Counted from the first letter of the stretch, positions 36,150 through 45,215 are shown. The stretch: DNA of 64,000 bases from Pacificispira sp033344895 (GCA_965229685.1 OZ245920.1:2604001-2668000), one strand, 5' to 3'. Numbers and translations: made by a program. Notes: generated from the letters alone by a model not told the origin.

Positions 36150-37199
36150 TTAGACCGGCGCCCAGAGCACGTCTTCAATGCGCGCAGCGCCGGTCAGCAG
36201 CATGACCAGCCGGTCAAACCCGAGCGCCATCCCGGCGGCGGGCGGCATAGCGGCAACGGCTGCGATAAAGTCCTCGTCAATCGGATAGCGATGACCATAA
36301 AGGCGTTCCTTCGTCACCATATCCGCCTCGAACCGGCGGCGCTGTTCCACGGCATCGGTCAATTCGCCGAACCCGTTCGCCAGTTCGACGCCGCAGACAT
36401 ATAGCTCAACCCGCTCGGCCCAATGCGGATCGTCCGGTTTCGGACGCGACAGGGCGGCCATGCTGACCGGATAGTCGTACAGCAGGCAGGGGGCGCCATC
36501 GCCCAACTGCGGCTCAATACGGTCATCCATGAGCCGGAAGAAGACATCGTCGAACCCATCATCCGACGCCGTGCGTATCCCCAGGCGTCGGGCGCATTCC
36601 CGCAACGGCTCGACCGGCGGCGCCGCCGGATTTTCAGCAATCGTGGCGGCCAGGTCGTGCCCGCAATATTCTTGAAAGGCATCGGCAACGCGCAGTCGCC
36701 GAAACGGTGCGACAGCCGATGCAACGCGGTCGCCGCGCTTCAGGGTCTCGCTGCTGCAAGCCCTTGCGACTGCGGCGATCATGGCCTCGCAATCGTCCAT
36801 CAGGTCGGCATAGCCGGCGCCCACACGATACCATTCCAGCATGCGGAACTCAGGGCTGTGTGTCGACGACCCCTCGGCATTGCGAAACACCGGGCACAAC
36901 TGCCAGATACGTTCCATTCCGGCCGCAAGAAGCTTCTTCATGGCAAATTCGGGGCTTGTATGCAGGAACATGGGTCGGCCCGGCGTTTCGGCCCCATAAT
37001 GCCCCGCCGGCAGCAGGCGTGTCTCGAAGGCAGCCAGATGCGGTTCCAGCCCCGGGGAAGTCTGCAAGGCGGGCGTTTCGACCTCTGCGAAGCCCTGGGC
37101 GTCGAACCAATCGGCCAGTGCACGCCGCGCGATGGTACGGGTCCGCAGATTGCTGCGCCGGGCTTTCAGAGCCTCGGGATGCCACCAGCGGCCGGTCAT
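36150..37199 (-). CDS. epmA: Elongation factor P--(R)-beta-lysine ligase EpmA (GenX/PoxA)
   Basis: 349 residues. A class II lysyl-tRNA-synthetase catalytic domain without the anticodon-binding domain. Motif 1 region IARRALADWFDAQGFAEVETPALQTSPG, motif 2 region WQLCPVFRNAEGSSTHSPEFRMLEWYR, and motif 3 GMALGFDRLVMLLTG. It attaches beta-lysine (or lysine) to the conserved lysine of EF-P. It is divergent from efp (117 bases), which supports the role. EpmB, the aminomutase that makes beta-lysine in E. coli, is not in this window. Confidence 0.95.
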   Translation of the reverse strand: MTGRWWHPEALKARRSNLRTRTIARRALADWFDAQGFAEVETPALQTSPGLEPHLAAFETRLLPAGHYGAETPGRPMFLHTSPEFAMKKLLAAGMERIWQLCPVFRNAEGSSTHSPEFRMLEWYRVGAGYADLMDDCEAMIAAVARACSSETLKRGDRVASAVAPFRRLRVADAFQEYCGHDLAATIAENPAAPPVEPLRECARRLGIRTASDDGFDDVFFRLMDDRIEPQLGDGAPCLLYDYPVSMAALSRPKPDDPHWAERVELYVCGVELANGFGELTDAVEQRRRFEADMVTKERLYGHRYPIDEDFIAAVAAMPPAAGMALGFDRLVMLLTGAARIEDVLWAPV

Positions 37200-37316
37200 G
37201 GCACAGTGCGCCCCGGAACGCTGCCCGTTCTCAGGTTGCCCATCCCCCTTGCCGGTGATAGACAGGCGCGCGATTCGAGACGGGGCGTCCGGCCCCGGTA
37301 GAGAGGATGTGCAATC

Positions 37317-37883
37317 ATGAAAGTCAACGCGATCAACCTTCGGCCGGGCAACGCCTTCCTGCAGGACGGCAAGCTCTTAGTCGTGATTAAGAACGAGATC
37401 AACCAGCCCGGCAAGGGTGCGTCGGTCGCCCAGGTCGAGGCACGCGACGCCCGGACCGGCACCAAGGTCAGCCTGCGCTACCGCACCCAGGAAGCGGTCG
37501 AAAGCGCGGACCTTTTCGAAACCGACTATACCTTCCTGTATGACGACGGTGAAAAGCTGCATTTCATGAACGCCGAGACCTTTGATCAGATCGAGGTCGA
37601 ATACGACGTTCTGGGCGATCAGGTGCCCTTCCTGCAGGAAAACATGAAAGTCCAGATCAAGACCTATGAAGGGGCGCCGATCTCGGTGTCGCTGCCGCAG
37701 AAGGTCACGCTGGAAATCATCGAGGCCGACCCGGTGGTCAAGGGCCAGACCCAGTCGTCGTCCTACAAGCCGGCGAAACTGTCGAACGGAGTCAGCACCC
37801 TGGTGCCGCCGCATATCGAGACCGGCACGCGGGTCGTCGTGAACACCGCCGACGGATCCTATGTCGAGCGTGCAAAGGACTGA
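37317..37883 (+). CDS. efp: Translation elongation factor P
   Basis: 188 residues, three beta-barrel domains. Relieves ribosome stalling at consecutive prolines. The modified loop reads NQPGKGAS, with Lys33 as the expected target of EpmA encoded next door. C-terminal signature IEIDTRTVVNT-like sequence is ETGTRVVVNTADGSYVERAKD. EF-P is directly relevant here because tolA and the OmpA-domain gene encode long proline runs. Followed by suhB after 6 bases. Confidence 0.97.
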   Translation: MKVNAINLRPGNAFLQDGKLLVVIKNEINQPGKGASVAQVEARDARTGTKVSLRYRTQEAVESADLFETDYTFLYDDGEKLHFMNAETFDQIEVEYDVLGDQVPFLQENMKVQIKTYEGAPISVSLPQKVTLEIIEADPVVKGQTQSSSYKPAKLSNGVSTLVPPHIETGTRVVVNTADGSYVERAKD

Positions 37884-37889
37884 TCCGAC

Positions 37890-38711
37890 ATGCTGATCCG
37901 TTCCGCCGTCCTGAATGTCATGACGAAGGCCGCCCAGAAGGCGGGCCGTTCGCTGGTGCGTGATTTCGGTGAAGTCGAACACCTGCAGGTGTCCCGCAAG
38001 GGCCCCGGCGATTTCGTCTCGACCGCCGATCGGAAGGCGGAGCGTATCATCATCGAGGAAATCGAGAAGGCGCGCCCCGAGGCCGGTATCCTGGCCGAGG
38101 AGTCAGGCGGCAGGAAGGGCGAAGACCCCGACAAGCGCTTCATCATCGACCCGCTGGACGGCACGACGAACTTCCTCCACGGTCTGCCGCACTGGGCGAT
38201 TTCGATCGGCTATGAAGAGCGCGGCGACCTGATTGCCGGGGTCGTCTACGACCCGGTCAAGGATGAGATGTTCTGGGCCGAGCGCGGCAAAGGGGCCTAT
38301 GTCAACGACCGACGCATCCGCGTTTCCTCGCGCCAGAACCTGGCCGACGCGGTCCTGGGCACCGGCATTCCGCATATCGGCCATGACGTCGACGGTCATG
38401 TCACTTTCCAGCGCCGCCTGCAGGCCGCGATGCACAACACCGCCGGCGTCCGTCGCTGGGGCACGGCTTCGCTGGATCTGTGCTATGTCGCAGCGGGCCG
38501 CTTCGACGGCTTCTGGGAACGCGGCCTGAAGCCGTGGGATGTCGCCGCCGGGATCGTCATCGTGAAGGAAGCCGGAGGCTTCGTCAGCGATGCGCAGGGC
38601 CGGGCCTATACATTCAGGAGTTCGGACCTCGTGGTCGGCAACGATTCGCTGCACAAATCGGTCGTGAAGCTGATCAAGGACGCAACGAAATCGGCCTCTG
38701 ACGCTCCCTGA
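37890..38711 (+). CDS. suhB: Inositol monophosphatase family protein (SuhB)
   Basis: 273 residues. Mg-dependent, Li-sensitive phosphatase fold. Metal-binding motifs EESGG (about 70), DPLDGTTNFLHG (about 89) and KPWDVAAGIVIVKEAGG (about 217) are intact. In E. coli SuhB also takes part in rRNA antitermination and ribosome assembly; which role applies here is open. Cotranscribed with efp. A small hairpin TGCCGC/GCGGCA lies at 38721-38738 after the stop, without a convincing U-run. Confidence 0.93.
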   Translation: MLIRSAVLNVMTKAAQKAGRSLVRDFGEVEHLQVSRKGPGDFVSTADRKAERIIIEEIEKARPEAGILAEESGGRKGEDPDKRFIIDPLDGTTNFLHGLPHWAISIGYEERGDLIAGVVYDPVKDEMFWAERGKGAYVNDRRIRVSSRQNLADAVLGTGIPHIGHDVDGHVTFQRRLQAAMHNTAGVRRWGTASLDLCYVAAGRFDGFWERGLKPWDVAAGIVIVKEAGGFVSDAQGRAYTFRSSDLVVGNDSLHKSVVKLIKDATKSASDAP

Positions 38712-38875
38712 AGCGGGGTTTGCCGCCGTCTTGCGGCATTTGCGGTGACAGTGCCGGTTCCCCGAACTTCGGCGGTTGTCCCCGCGGCCCGGCTCACGGT
38801 ATGGTCTTCGCCACCGTCCGGCGCCTCAATTCCGCTTCAGCGCGCCTGCGAGACCGAACGACCGTGAGCGAAGCA

Positions 38876-40045
38876 ATGCGCGAATCCATGACCGACCGAT
38901 CCAAACACCGCATCCGGCATGCCGTCCTGGTTCTGGGCCTGTCCGCGCTGTTGACCGGCACAACATCCCTGACCGCCGCCGCGCAGCAGGCCTATTTTCG
39001 GGGCGAGGCCGAACCCGACAATTCCGTGATCGTGAATCTGTCCGTGATCGATAAGTTGACCAGCGGAGCGCCGTCGACAGCACCTCAGACATTCGGCACG
39101 CCAATGCCGGTTGCGCCGCCGGCTCAGATGCAGGCGCCCATGCCGCAGGCCGTCGCCCCACAATCCGCCGTACCGCAGACTGCCGCGCCCTCGAATGTGG
39201 CACCGCCGCCCAGCGCGGCGCCGCGTTCGACATTGCTGGTCGATCCGGCAACCGGCAGCCCGGCCGCAGCCACTCCGAAACAGGCACCGGCACCGGTCGC
39301 ACCGCCCCCGAAACCCGCACTGGCCGATCAGTCCGCGCCGCTGCCGAAACCGACCCCGGCACCGCCGCCGCCCGATACCCAGACGAATACGGCAAGTATT
39401 CCGAAGCCTGCTCCGGCGCCGCAACCGGCCCCTGAGCCAGCGCCCGAGCCGCAGGCGACGCCAGAACCGCCGCCGCAACCGGCTCCGGCGGAACCACCCA
39501 AATCCGAAATCGCCGCCGCGCCGGCGGAACCGGCACCGCCGCCTCCGGCTCCTGCTCCCGCGGCTGCCCCGGAACCGCCTCAGCCGCCGAGCAGCGAGAT
39601 TACGCCCCCACCATCGGCTACAACGGAGGCGCCGGCCGCAGCGGAAGAACAGCCAAAGAGCGACGAGGCACCTCAGGTCGCCTCCGTCGATCTCACCGCC
39701 GTGGACCGTGCCGGGATTGCAAGCAACGAAGACGGGATCAGCGTCCTTTTCACGAAGGATTCACAGGATCTGCCGAAAGCGGCAGAAGTCGCGCTGACGG
39801 AACTGGCCGAACGGGTCAAGGCCAATGACGCAATGACCGTCAAGCTGTTGGGCTATTCGGAACCGATCGGTGAAGCGCAAAGCAAACCGCGCCGTCTTGC
39901 CCTGTTCCGCGCACTGGCGGTTCGGACGTTCCTGCTGAAACAGGGGATCGACAGCCGTCGGATGACGGTCCAGGCGCTCGGCACGAAGGATCCCCATGAA
40001 GGACGGGCCGCGAACCGGGTCGACCTGATCGTCGCGGAGAACTGA
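38876..40045 (+). CDS. Periplasmic Pro/Ala-rich protein with C-terminal OmpA-like domain
   Basis: 389 residues from the ATG at 38876 (ATG at 38888 and GTG at 38864 are alternatives). The signal peptide (HAVLVLGLSALLTGTTSLTAAAQQ) has no lipobox. A disordered Pro/Ala/Glu region of about 200 residues then spans the periplasm. The C-terminal 100 residues resemble an OmpA domain: VLFTKDSQDLPKAAEVALTELAERV, KLLGYSEP and NRVDLIV. The usual TD of the peptidoglycan-binding motif is replaced by SE, so wall binding is uncertain. It leads a three-gene set with a MotA-like and a MotB-like gene on the same strand (gaps 61 and 40 bases). Confidence 0.8.
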   Translation: MRESMTDRSKHRIRHAVLVLGLSALLTGTTSLTAAAQQAYFRGEAEPDNSVIVNLSVIDKLTSGAPSTAPQTFGTPMPVAPPAQMQAPMPQAVAPQSAVPQTAAPSNVAPPPSAAPRSTLLVDPATGSPAAATPKQAPAPVAPPPKPALADQSAPLPKPTPAPPPPDTQTNTASIPKPAPAPQPAPEPAPEPQATPEPPPQPAPAEPPKSEIAAAPAEPAPPPPAPAPAAAPEPPQPPSSEITPPPSATTEAPAAAEEQPKSDEAPQVASVDLTAVDRAGIASNEDGISVLFTKDSQDLPKAAEVALTELAERVKANDAMTVKLLGYSEPIGEAQSKPRRLALFRALAVRTFLLKQGIDSRRMTVQALGTKDPHEGRAANRVDLIVAEN

Positions 40046-40106
40046 TCCCTCCCCTCCGCCCTGAACTCCGGAAACCCGCATAGAGCCGAAAGCGAGATCG
40101 AAGGCC

Positions 40107-41252
40107 ATGAGTACACCGACGCCGTTTCTGATGAGAATGGGCATCTTTCTGGTACTCATCGCGATCGGTTGTTTCCTGATCTACCCCGCTCTTGAACACG
40201 CCTTTCTGGCAAACACCGTCATCAACGGTGTGATCCTGGGTGTCCTGGTGGTCGGCATCATCCATGCCTTCCGAACCGTCGCCGGCCTTTATGCGGAGAT
40301 GGGATGGATTCAGCGTTTCCGTCTCAGCTACGAAGGCGGTTACCAGACCAGCGAGAAGCCGCCGCGCCTGATGGCCTCCGCAGCGACCATGCTGTCGAAG
40401 CGAAGTGAGCGGGGACAGTTGCACATTTCCGCTGGCGGTATGCAGACCATTCTGGACGGTGTTGCAACGCGCCTGGACGAAAGTCGGGAAACCGGCCGCT
40501 ATATGGTCGGTCTGCTCGTGTTCCTTGGCCTTCTCGGCACCTTCTGGGGGCTGCTGGAGACCGTACGCAGTGTCGGTGGTGTCATCTCCGGGTTGGATTT
40601 GGGCGCGGACAATGTCGCGGGTGCCTTCGAAAACCTGAAGCAGGGCCTTCAGACGCCGCTGAGCGGCATGGGCACTGCGTTCTCCTCCTCCCTGTTCGGA
40701 CTGGCCGGCTCCCTGATCCTCGGCTTCCTGGCCTTGCAGGCGGGGCAGGCTCAGAACCGGTTCTACAACGAATTGGAAGAATGGCTGTCCGGGCTGACCC
40801 GATTGGGCAGCGGCGCCATTGGCGGTGACGGCGATCAGTCGGTACCGGCCTATATCCAGGCCCTGCTCGAGCAAACCGCCGACAGCCTGGAGAGCCTGCA
40901 ACGCACCATGGCACGGGCGGAGGAAAACCGCCTTTCCTCCCAGAACGATTTCTCCCAATTGAATGAGAAACTGTCCGTTCTGGTCGATACGATGCGCACG
41001 GAACATGATCTGATGATGCGCCTGGCCGAGGGACAGAAAGGCCTGCGCGACGCCCTGGCCAAACTGGCTGAAGGCGCCAAGGCCAGCGGCAGCGAGGAAG
41101 CGACCCGCGCCATCAAGCATATCGACCAGAACCTGGTTCGCATGATCGAGGAAAATGCCCGCGGCCGGGCCGAAACGGTCCAGGAACTGCGCAGCGAATT
41201 GCGTATTCTCGCGCGCACAGTCGCGGCCCTTCGCGAGGGCGGCAATGGCTGA
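40107..41252 (+). CDS. MotA/TolQ/ExbB-like proton-channel protein with cytoplasmic helical tail
   Basis: 381 residues. Four likely membrane helices: about 10-30, 37-57, 132-152 (YMVGLLVFLGLLGTFWGLLETV) and 187-212 (MGTAFSSSLFGLAGSLILGFLAL). The last two match the TolQ/ExbB channel core. After residue 215 a helical, partly coiled-coil cytoplasmic tail of about 165 residues follows (LLEQTADSLESLQRTMARAEENR onward). The four-helix layout resembles MotA more than TolQ. Distinct from the window's true tolQ. The MotB-like partner gene starts 40 bases later. Probable ion-driven motor stator; its load is unknown. Confidence 0.83.
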   Translation: MSTPTPFLMRMGIFLVLIAIGCFLIYPALEHAFLANTVINGVILGVLVVGIIHAFRTVAGLYAEMGWIQRFRLSYEGGYQTSEKPPRLMASAATMLSKRSERGQLHISAGGMQTILDGVATRLDESRETGRYMVGLLVFLGLLGTFWGLLETVRSVGGVISGLDLGADNVAGAFENLKQGLQTPLSGMGTAFSSSLFGLAGSLILGFLALQAGQAQNRFYNELEEWLSGLTRLGSGAIGGDGDQSVPAYIQALLEQTADSLESLQRTMARAEENRLSSQNDFSQLNEKLSVLVDTMRTEHDLMMRLAEGQKGLRDALAKLAEGAKASGSEEATRAIKHIDQNLVRMIEENARGRAETVQELRSELRILARTVAALREGGNG

Positions 41253-41292
41253 CACCCTTTCCGCCGCCGACCTGCCAGGGGCGTTCTGACCG

Positions 41293-42609
41293 ATGGCACT
41301 CGCGCGCCGGCAACGCAGCAATCAGGATATCTGGCCCGGGTTTGTCGACGCCCTGGCCTCGCTGCTGATGGTGATCATCTTCCTGCTGATGATCTTCGTC
41401 GTCTCGCAGCTTTACCTGAACGAAGAACTCGTCGGCCGGGACAAGGCGCTGGAACGCCTCCAGGGCCGCGTCGCGGAACTGGCGGATATGCTGGCCCTGG
41501 AACGGGAATCCGCCGCCGAACTGCGCACCAATCTGAACAGCGTCACCGAACAGCTTCGGGCGTCGCTGACCCGCCAGGACGAGTTGGAGTCGCAGATATT
41601 CGAACTGCGCGGCGAAAATGCGTCCCTGGCCTCCGAACTGGATGCCGCCCGGTCGGAAAACAGCGACCTGTTGAATCGCCTGACGATCGCGGAAGACGAG
41701 AGTCTGAGCCGTCAGCAGCGCATAGCCGATCTGGAAACCCAGCTGGAAGACGCACAAGGTCAGATTGCCGACCTGGAGCAGTCCCGCGCCACGGTTTCGA
41801 AAGATCTGGAGGACGCCTACAAGGTCATTGCCGCCGACCAGGAGCGGATCATGGCCCAGTTGAGCGAACTGGCAAAGCTGGAGCGGGAAATTCAGGCCTT
41901 GATCTCCCTGCGGGACGAATTGCAGGGGCGCTTGGCCGAAGAGGCGCTGGCATTGGATGAAAGCGAGAAGGAACTGATCGCGTCGAGAGCCGAAGCCGCC
42001 TTGCTGAACGATCAGATTCAGGCGCTGAACGACCAGATCGCCGAGCTGAATTCCCTGCTCGAGACCTACGAGGCCAGGGACAAGGCGCAACAGGCGCAGA
42101 TCGTCGACCTCGGTAAGCGACTGAACGTCGCCCTGGCCGGCAAGGTCCAGGAACTGGCGCGCTATCGCTCCGAATTCTTCGGCAAGCTGCGTGAAATTCT
42201 GGGCAATCGCAGCGATATCCGGATCGTCGGCGATCGCTTCGTCTTCCAGTCGGAAGTGCTGTTCGGCAAGGGCGAAGCGGAACTGGGCCCGGCCGGCAAG
42301 TTCCAGCTGATCGATTTCGCCAACACCCTGAACGAGATCGCCGCCAGAATTCCGGACGACATCGACTGGGTGCTTCAGGTCAACGGCCACACCGACAAGG
42401 ACCCGATCAGCACCGCGCAATTCCCGTCCAACTGGGAATTGTCGACGGCACGCGCGATCTCGGTCGTAAAGTTCCTGGAAAGCCGGGGCGTCGATCCGAA
42501 GCGCATGTCCGCCGCAGGGTTTGCCGAATATCAGCCCTTGGATGATGGCACGTCCCCCGACGCCTACAAGCGCAACCGCCGCATCGAGATGAAGTTCACC
42601 AACCGCTGA
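41293..42609 (+). CDS. MotB-like protein with very long periplasmic coiled coil and OmpA domain
   Basis: 438 residues. A short cytoplasmic N-terminus precedes one transmembrane helix with Asp19 in GFVDALASLLMVIIF, placed like the proton-binding Asp32 of MotB. A coiled coil of about 240 residues follows (roughly 45-290, continuous heptads such as LEQSRATVSKDLEDAYKVI). It ends in an OmpA/MotB peptidoglycan-binding domain (about 315-438) with QVNGHTDKDP, ELSTARAISVVKFLESRG and KRNRRIEMKF. The coiled coil would hold the wall-binding head far from the membrane. Partner of the upstream MotA-like protein. Confidence 0.85.
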   Translation: MALARRQRSNQDIWPGFVDALASLLMVIIFLLMIFVVSQLYLNEELVGRDKALERLQGRVAELADMLALERESAAELRTNLNSVTEQLRASLTRQDELESQIFELRGENASLASELDAARSENSDLLNRLTIAEDESLSRQQRIADLETQLEDAQGQIADLEQSRATVSKDLEDAYKVIAADQERIMAQLSELAKLEREIQALISLRDELQGRLAEEALALDESEKELIASRAEAALLNDQIQALNDQIAELNSLLETYEARDKAQQAQIVDLGKRLNVALAGKVQELARYRSEFFGKLREILGNRSDIRIVGDRFVFQSEVLFGKGEAELGPAGKFQLIDFANTLNEIAARIPDDIDWVLQVNGHTDKDPISTAQFPSNWELSTARAISVVKFLESRGVDPKRMSAAGFAEYQPLDDGTSPDAYKRNRRIEMKFTNR

Positions 42610-42619
42610 CGATGGTCGG

Positions 42620-43546
42620 CTAGGCGAGCTTTCGGCTGGCCGGCAATCTGTCCAGCTGTTCGCGCACTTCCTCGCGATGAGGCATCGCCGCCTGTGCGCC
42701 CTCCCGGGTACAGCTTAGCCCGGCACCGACCGAGGCCCAGCGCAACGCCTCGTCGATGGCGACGCCATTGTCCAGGGCAGCTGCCAGATTTCCGACGAAG
42801 GCATCCCCCGCCGCGGTCGTGTCGACCGGGGAAATCGGCAAGCCCGGGACCGACCAACCGCCTTCCGGGCCGAAACACAAAAGGCCCGCCCCGCCGAGGG
42901 TAAGAATGCAAGTCAGGCCGTAGCGGTTGGACAGCGCGCGCGGCACCCGCGTCGCCTGCTCCACATCCAGCCCGACCTCAGATGCAACGGTCTGGCCTTC
43001 CAGTTCGTTGACCACCAGGAAATCGACCGACCGTAGCACCTCGTCCGGGACCATGCCGGCCGGGGCGACGTTCAGAATGATGCGTGCCCCGCGCTCCTTG
43101 GCACGTTTGACCAACTGCCAGTTCTCCGCCGGCGAGACCTCCATCTGCATCATCAGCAGGGTCCGGTCGGTCAAAAGGTCGTCGGGGACCTGGCTTGCCC
43201 TCGCGCGCAGATTGGCGCCTGCACCGACCACAATGCTGTTCTCGCCGCTGTCATCGACCCAGATCGTGGCGCAGCCGGTATGTTCATCCTCGGCCTCGCC
43301 GACGCCGGAGACGTCGACGCCCTGTTCATGCAGGAGATCCAGGGCAAAGGTTCCGAAATTGTCATTTCCGACCATTCCGATCAGGCGCACCTTGTCGCCG
43401 GCCCGTGCCGCCGCCAACGCCTGGTTGGCTCCCTTGCCGCCCGGCGTCATCAGATAATCGCCCGACAACAGGGTTTCGCCCGGCCGCGGCAGGCGGCCGA
43501 CCCGCATTTCAATGTCGATATTGACGGACCCGAAGACGACGATCAC
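42620..43546 (-). CDS. rbsK: Ribokinase-type carbohydrate kinase (PfkB family)
   Basis: 308 residues from a GTG at 43544-43546 with GGGGGAGG about 8 bases upstream; an in-frame ATG at 43562-43564 lies inside that ribosome site's leader and is less likely. Opening VVFGSVNIDIEMRVGRLPRPGETL, first PfkB signature GGKGANQALAAARAG and second signature DTTAAGDAFVGNLAAAL with the catalytic Asp. Likely phosphorylates D-ribose or a related sugar. No ribose transporter is nearby. Divergent from the aminotransferase gene. Confidence 0.88.
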   Translation of the reverse strand: MIVVFGSVNIDIEMRVGRLPRPGETLLSGDYLMTPGGKGANQALAAARAGDKVRLIGMVGNDNFGTFALDLLHEQGVDVSGVGEAEDEHTGCATIWVDDSGENSIVVGAGANLRARASQVPDDLLTDRTLLMMQMEVSPAENWQLVKRAKERGARIILNVAPAGMVPDEVLRSVDFLVVNELEGQTVASEVGLDVEQATRVPRALSNRYGLTCILTLGGAGLLCFGPEGGWSVPGLPISPVDTTAAGDAFVGNLAAALDNGVAIDEALRWASVGAGLSCTREGAQAAMPHREEVREQLDRLPASRKLA

Positions 43547-43716
43547 GTCCCGGCCTCCCCCCATAATGATTATGCGCCGCTCCTCGCTTCGGCATTGCGA
43601 TATAGGTACTTGATTCCGCGTCCCGGGGAAAGGGAGCTTTCGGACGGATTATCGGAAGTCCTCATCCCGGGAGGCGGGTTGCCGCGCCGGTGTCCACGGG
43701 TGTAGTGTGCGCGCCT

Positions 43717-43726
43717 TGTGATCACA
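43717..43726. promoter_or_regulatory. Palindromic candidate operator TGTGATCACA
   Basis: A perfect 10-base palindrome in the 241-base divergent region between rbsK and the aminotransferase, 61 bases before the latter's ATG. It has the two half-sites of a CRP-like site without the usual 6-base spacer, so a different regulator (for example GntR type) is more likely. Confidence 0.35.
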
Positions 43727-43787
43727 TTCGCGAAGCATGCCGCGGCACCGGGCCGCCGCTCCGCCGAGAACTTTCAGGAAACTACCG

Positions 43788-45170
43788 ATGGCCGACCGCT
43801 TGAATTCGCCCGCCGCCCGTGACGTGAAATTCGTCATGCATCCCTACACGAATCTGGAGAAGCATAAGGAAAACGGGCCGCTGATTGTCGACAAGGCGTC
43901 GGGTGTCTGGGTTACGGACGATTCAGGAAAGCGCTATATCGAAGGCATGGCGGGCCTCTGGTGCACGTCCCTGGGATTTGGCGAAGAGCGCCTGATCGAC
44001 GCGGCGACCCGCCAGATGCGCGAACTGCCGTACTATCACCTGTTCACGCACAAGACCCACAATCCGGCGATCGATCTGGCCGAAAAACTGTGCGGCATGG
44101 CGCCGGGCAACATGGGTCAGGTCTTCTTTGCCAATTCCGGTTCGGAAGCGAACGATACGGCGATCAAGCTGATCTGGTACTACAACAACGCCATCGGCCG
44201 CCCGGAGAAAAAGAAGATCCTGGCGCGACTGAAGGGGTATCACGGTGTAACCGTCGCGGCGGCCAGCCTGACCGGCCTGCCGTATAATCATCGCGATTTC
44301 GACCTGCCGATCGCCAATATCGGCCATGTCGACTGCCCGCACTATTACCGCTACGCCGAAGCCGGTGAAAGCGAAGAGGATTTCGCGACCCGTCTGGCCG
44401 AGAACCTTGAAAAGCGCATTCTCGAGGAAGGGCCGGACACGGTCGCCGCGTTCTTTGCAGAGCCGATCATGGGGGCCGGCGGGGTGATCCTGCCGCCGAA
44501 GACCTATTTCCAGAAGATTCAGCCGATCCTGAAGAAATATGACATCCTGCTGGTCGCGGACGAGGTCATCTGCGGTTTCGGGCGGACCGGCAACATGTTC
44601 GGCTGCGAGACCTTCGATATCGAACCCGACATGGTGACCGTCGCGAAGGCACTTTCGTCCGCCTATCTGCCGATTTCGGCGCTGATGGTGAAGGACGAGA
44701 TCGCCGAAGCCGTGTCCCGGAACTCCGGCAAGATCGGGACTTTCGGTCATGGCTATACCTATTCCGGGCACCCTGCCGCCGTGGCGGTCGCCCTGGAAAC
44801 GCTGAAGCTCTACGAAGAGCGGGATATCCTGGCCCATGTCCGTGAGGTCGGGCCACACATGCAGGCCCGCCTGCGGGAGTTCCAGGACCACCCGATGGTC
44901 GGCGAAGTCCGCGGCATCGGTCTGATCGGCGCTGTGGAAACGGTCGCCGACAAGGAAACCCGCCAGAACTTCGACCCGTCCCTGGCGGTTGGTCCGAAGC
45001 TAATGATGGCCGCCCAGCAGCATGGTGCCATCCTGCGTGCCACGCCGGGCGACGCCATCGCCTTCTCGCCCCCGCTGATCATCAGCAAGGACGAGATCGA
45101 CCAGATGGTCGCGGCGTTCGGAAAGGCGTTGGATCAGGTTCACGCGGAAATCAAGAAGGCCGCCGCCTGA
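43788..45170 (+). CDS. Class III aminotransferase, SpuC-like (polyamine/omega-amino acid:pyruvate)
   Basis: 460 residues from the ATG at 43788, with AGGA 8 bases upstream. PLP enzyme of fold type I: Lys287 in VAKALSSAYLP binds PLP and Asp258 in LLVADEVICGFGRTG contacts its ring. The segment EGMAGLWCTSLGFGEERLIDAATRQMRELPYYHLF closely resembles the putrescine-pyruvate aminotransferase SpuC of Pseudomonas as I remember it. The polyamine transporter encoded 1.8 kb downstream supports use of putrescine, but beta-alanine or other omega-amino acids are possible. A stable hairpin follows the stop. Confidence 0.87.
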   Translation: MADRLNSPAARDVKFVMHPYTNLEKHKENGPLIVDKASGVWVTDDSGKRYIEGMAGLWCTSLGFGEERLIDAATRQMRELPYYHLFTHKTHNPAIDLAEKLCGMAPGNMGQVFFANSGSEANDTAIKLIWYYNNAIGRPEKKKILARLKGYHGVTVAAASLTGLPYNHRDFDLPIANIGHVDCPHYYRYAEAGESEEDFATRLAENLEKRILEEGPDTVAAFFAEPIMGAGGVILPPKTYFQKIQPILKKYDILLVADEVICGFGRTGNMFGCETFDIEPDMVTVAKALSSAYLPISALMVKDEIAEAVSRNSGKIGTFGHGYTYSGHPAAVAVALETLKLYEERDILAHVREVGPHMQARLREFQDHPMVGEVRGIGLIGAVETVADKETRQNFDPSLAVGPKLMMAAQQHGAILRATPGDAIAFSPPLIISKDEIDQMVAAFGKALDQVHAEIKKAAA

Positions 45171-45183
45171 CGCGCCACTTGTT

Positions 45184-45215
45184 CAGGGGGCACCGCTCCA
45201 TTTGCGTGCCCCCTG
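45184..45215 (+). terminator. Hairpin after the aminotransferase gene
   Basis: Perfect 10-bp stem CAGGGGGCAC (45184-45193) / GTGCCCCCTG (45206-45215), starting 14 bases past the stop. No U-run, so either a Rho-dependent end or an mRNA-stabilising hairpin. Confidence 0.5.

Noticed and set aside
40107..42609. Zorya anti-phage system (ZorA/ZorB)
   Set aside because: The MotA/MotB-like pair recalls ZorAB, but the long coiled coil is on the wrong subunit and no ZorC, ZorD or ZorE gene is present.
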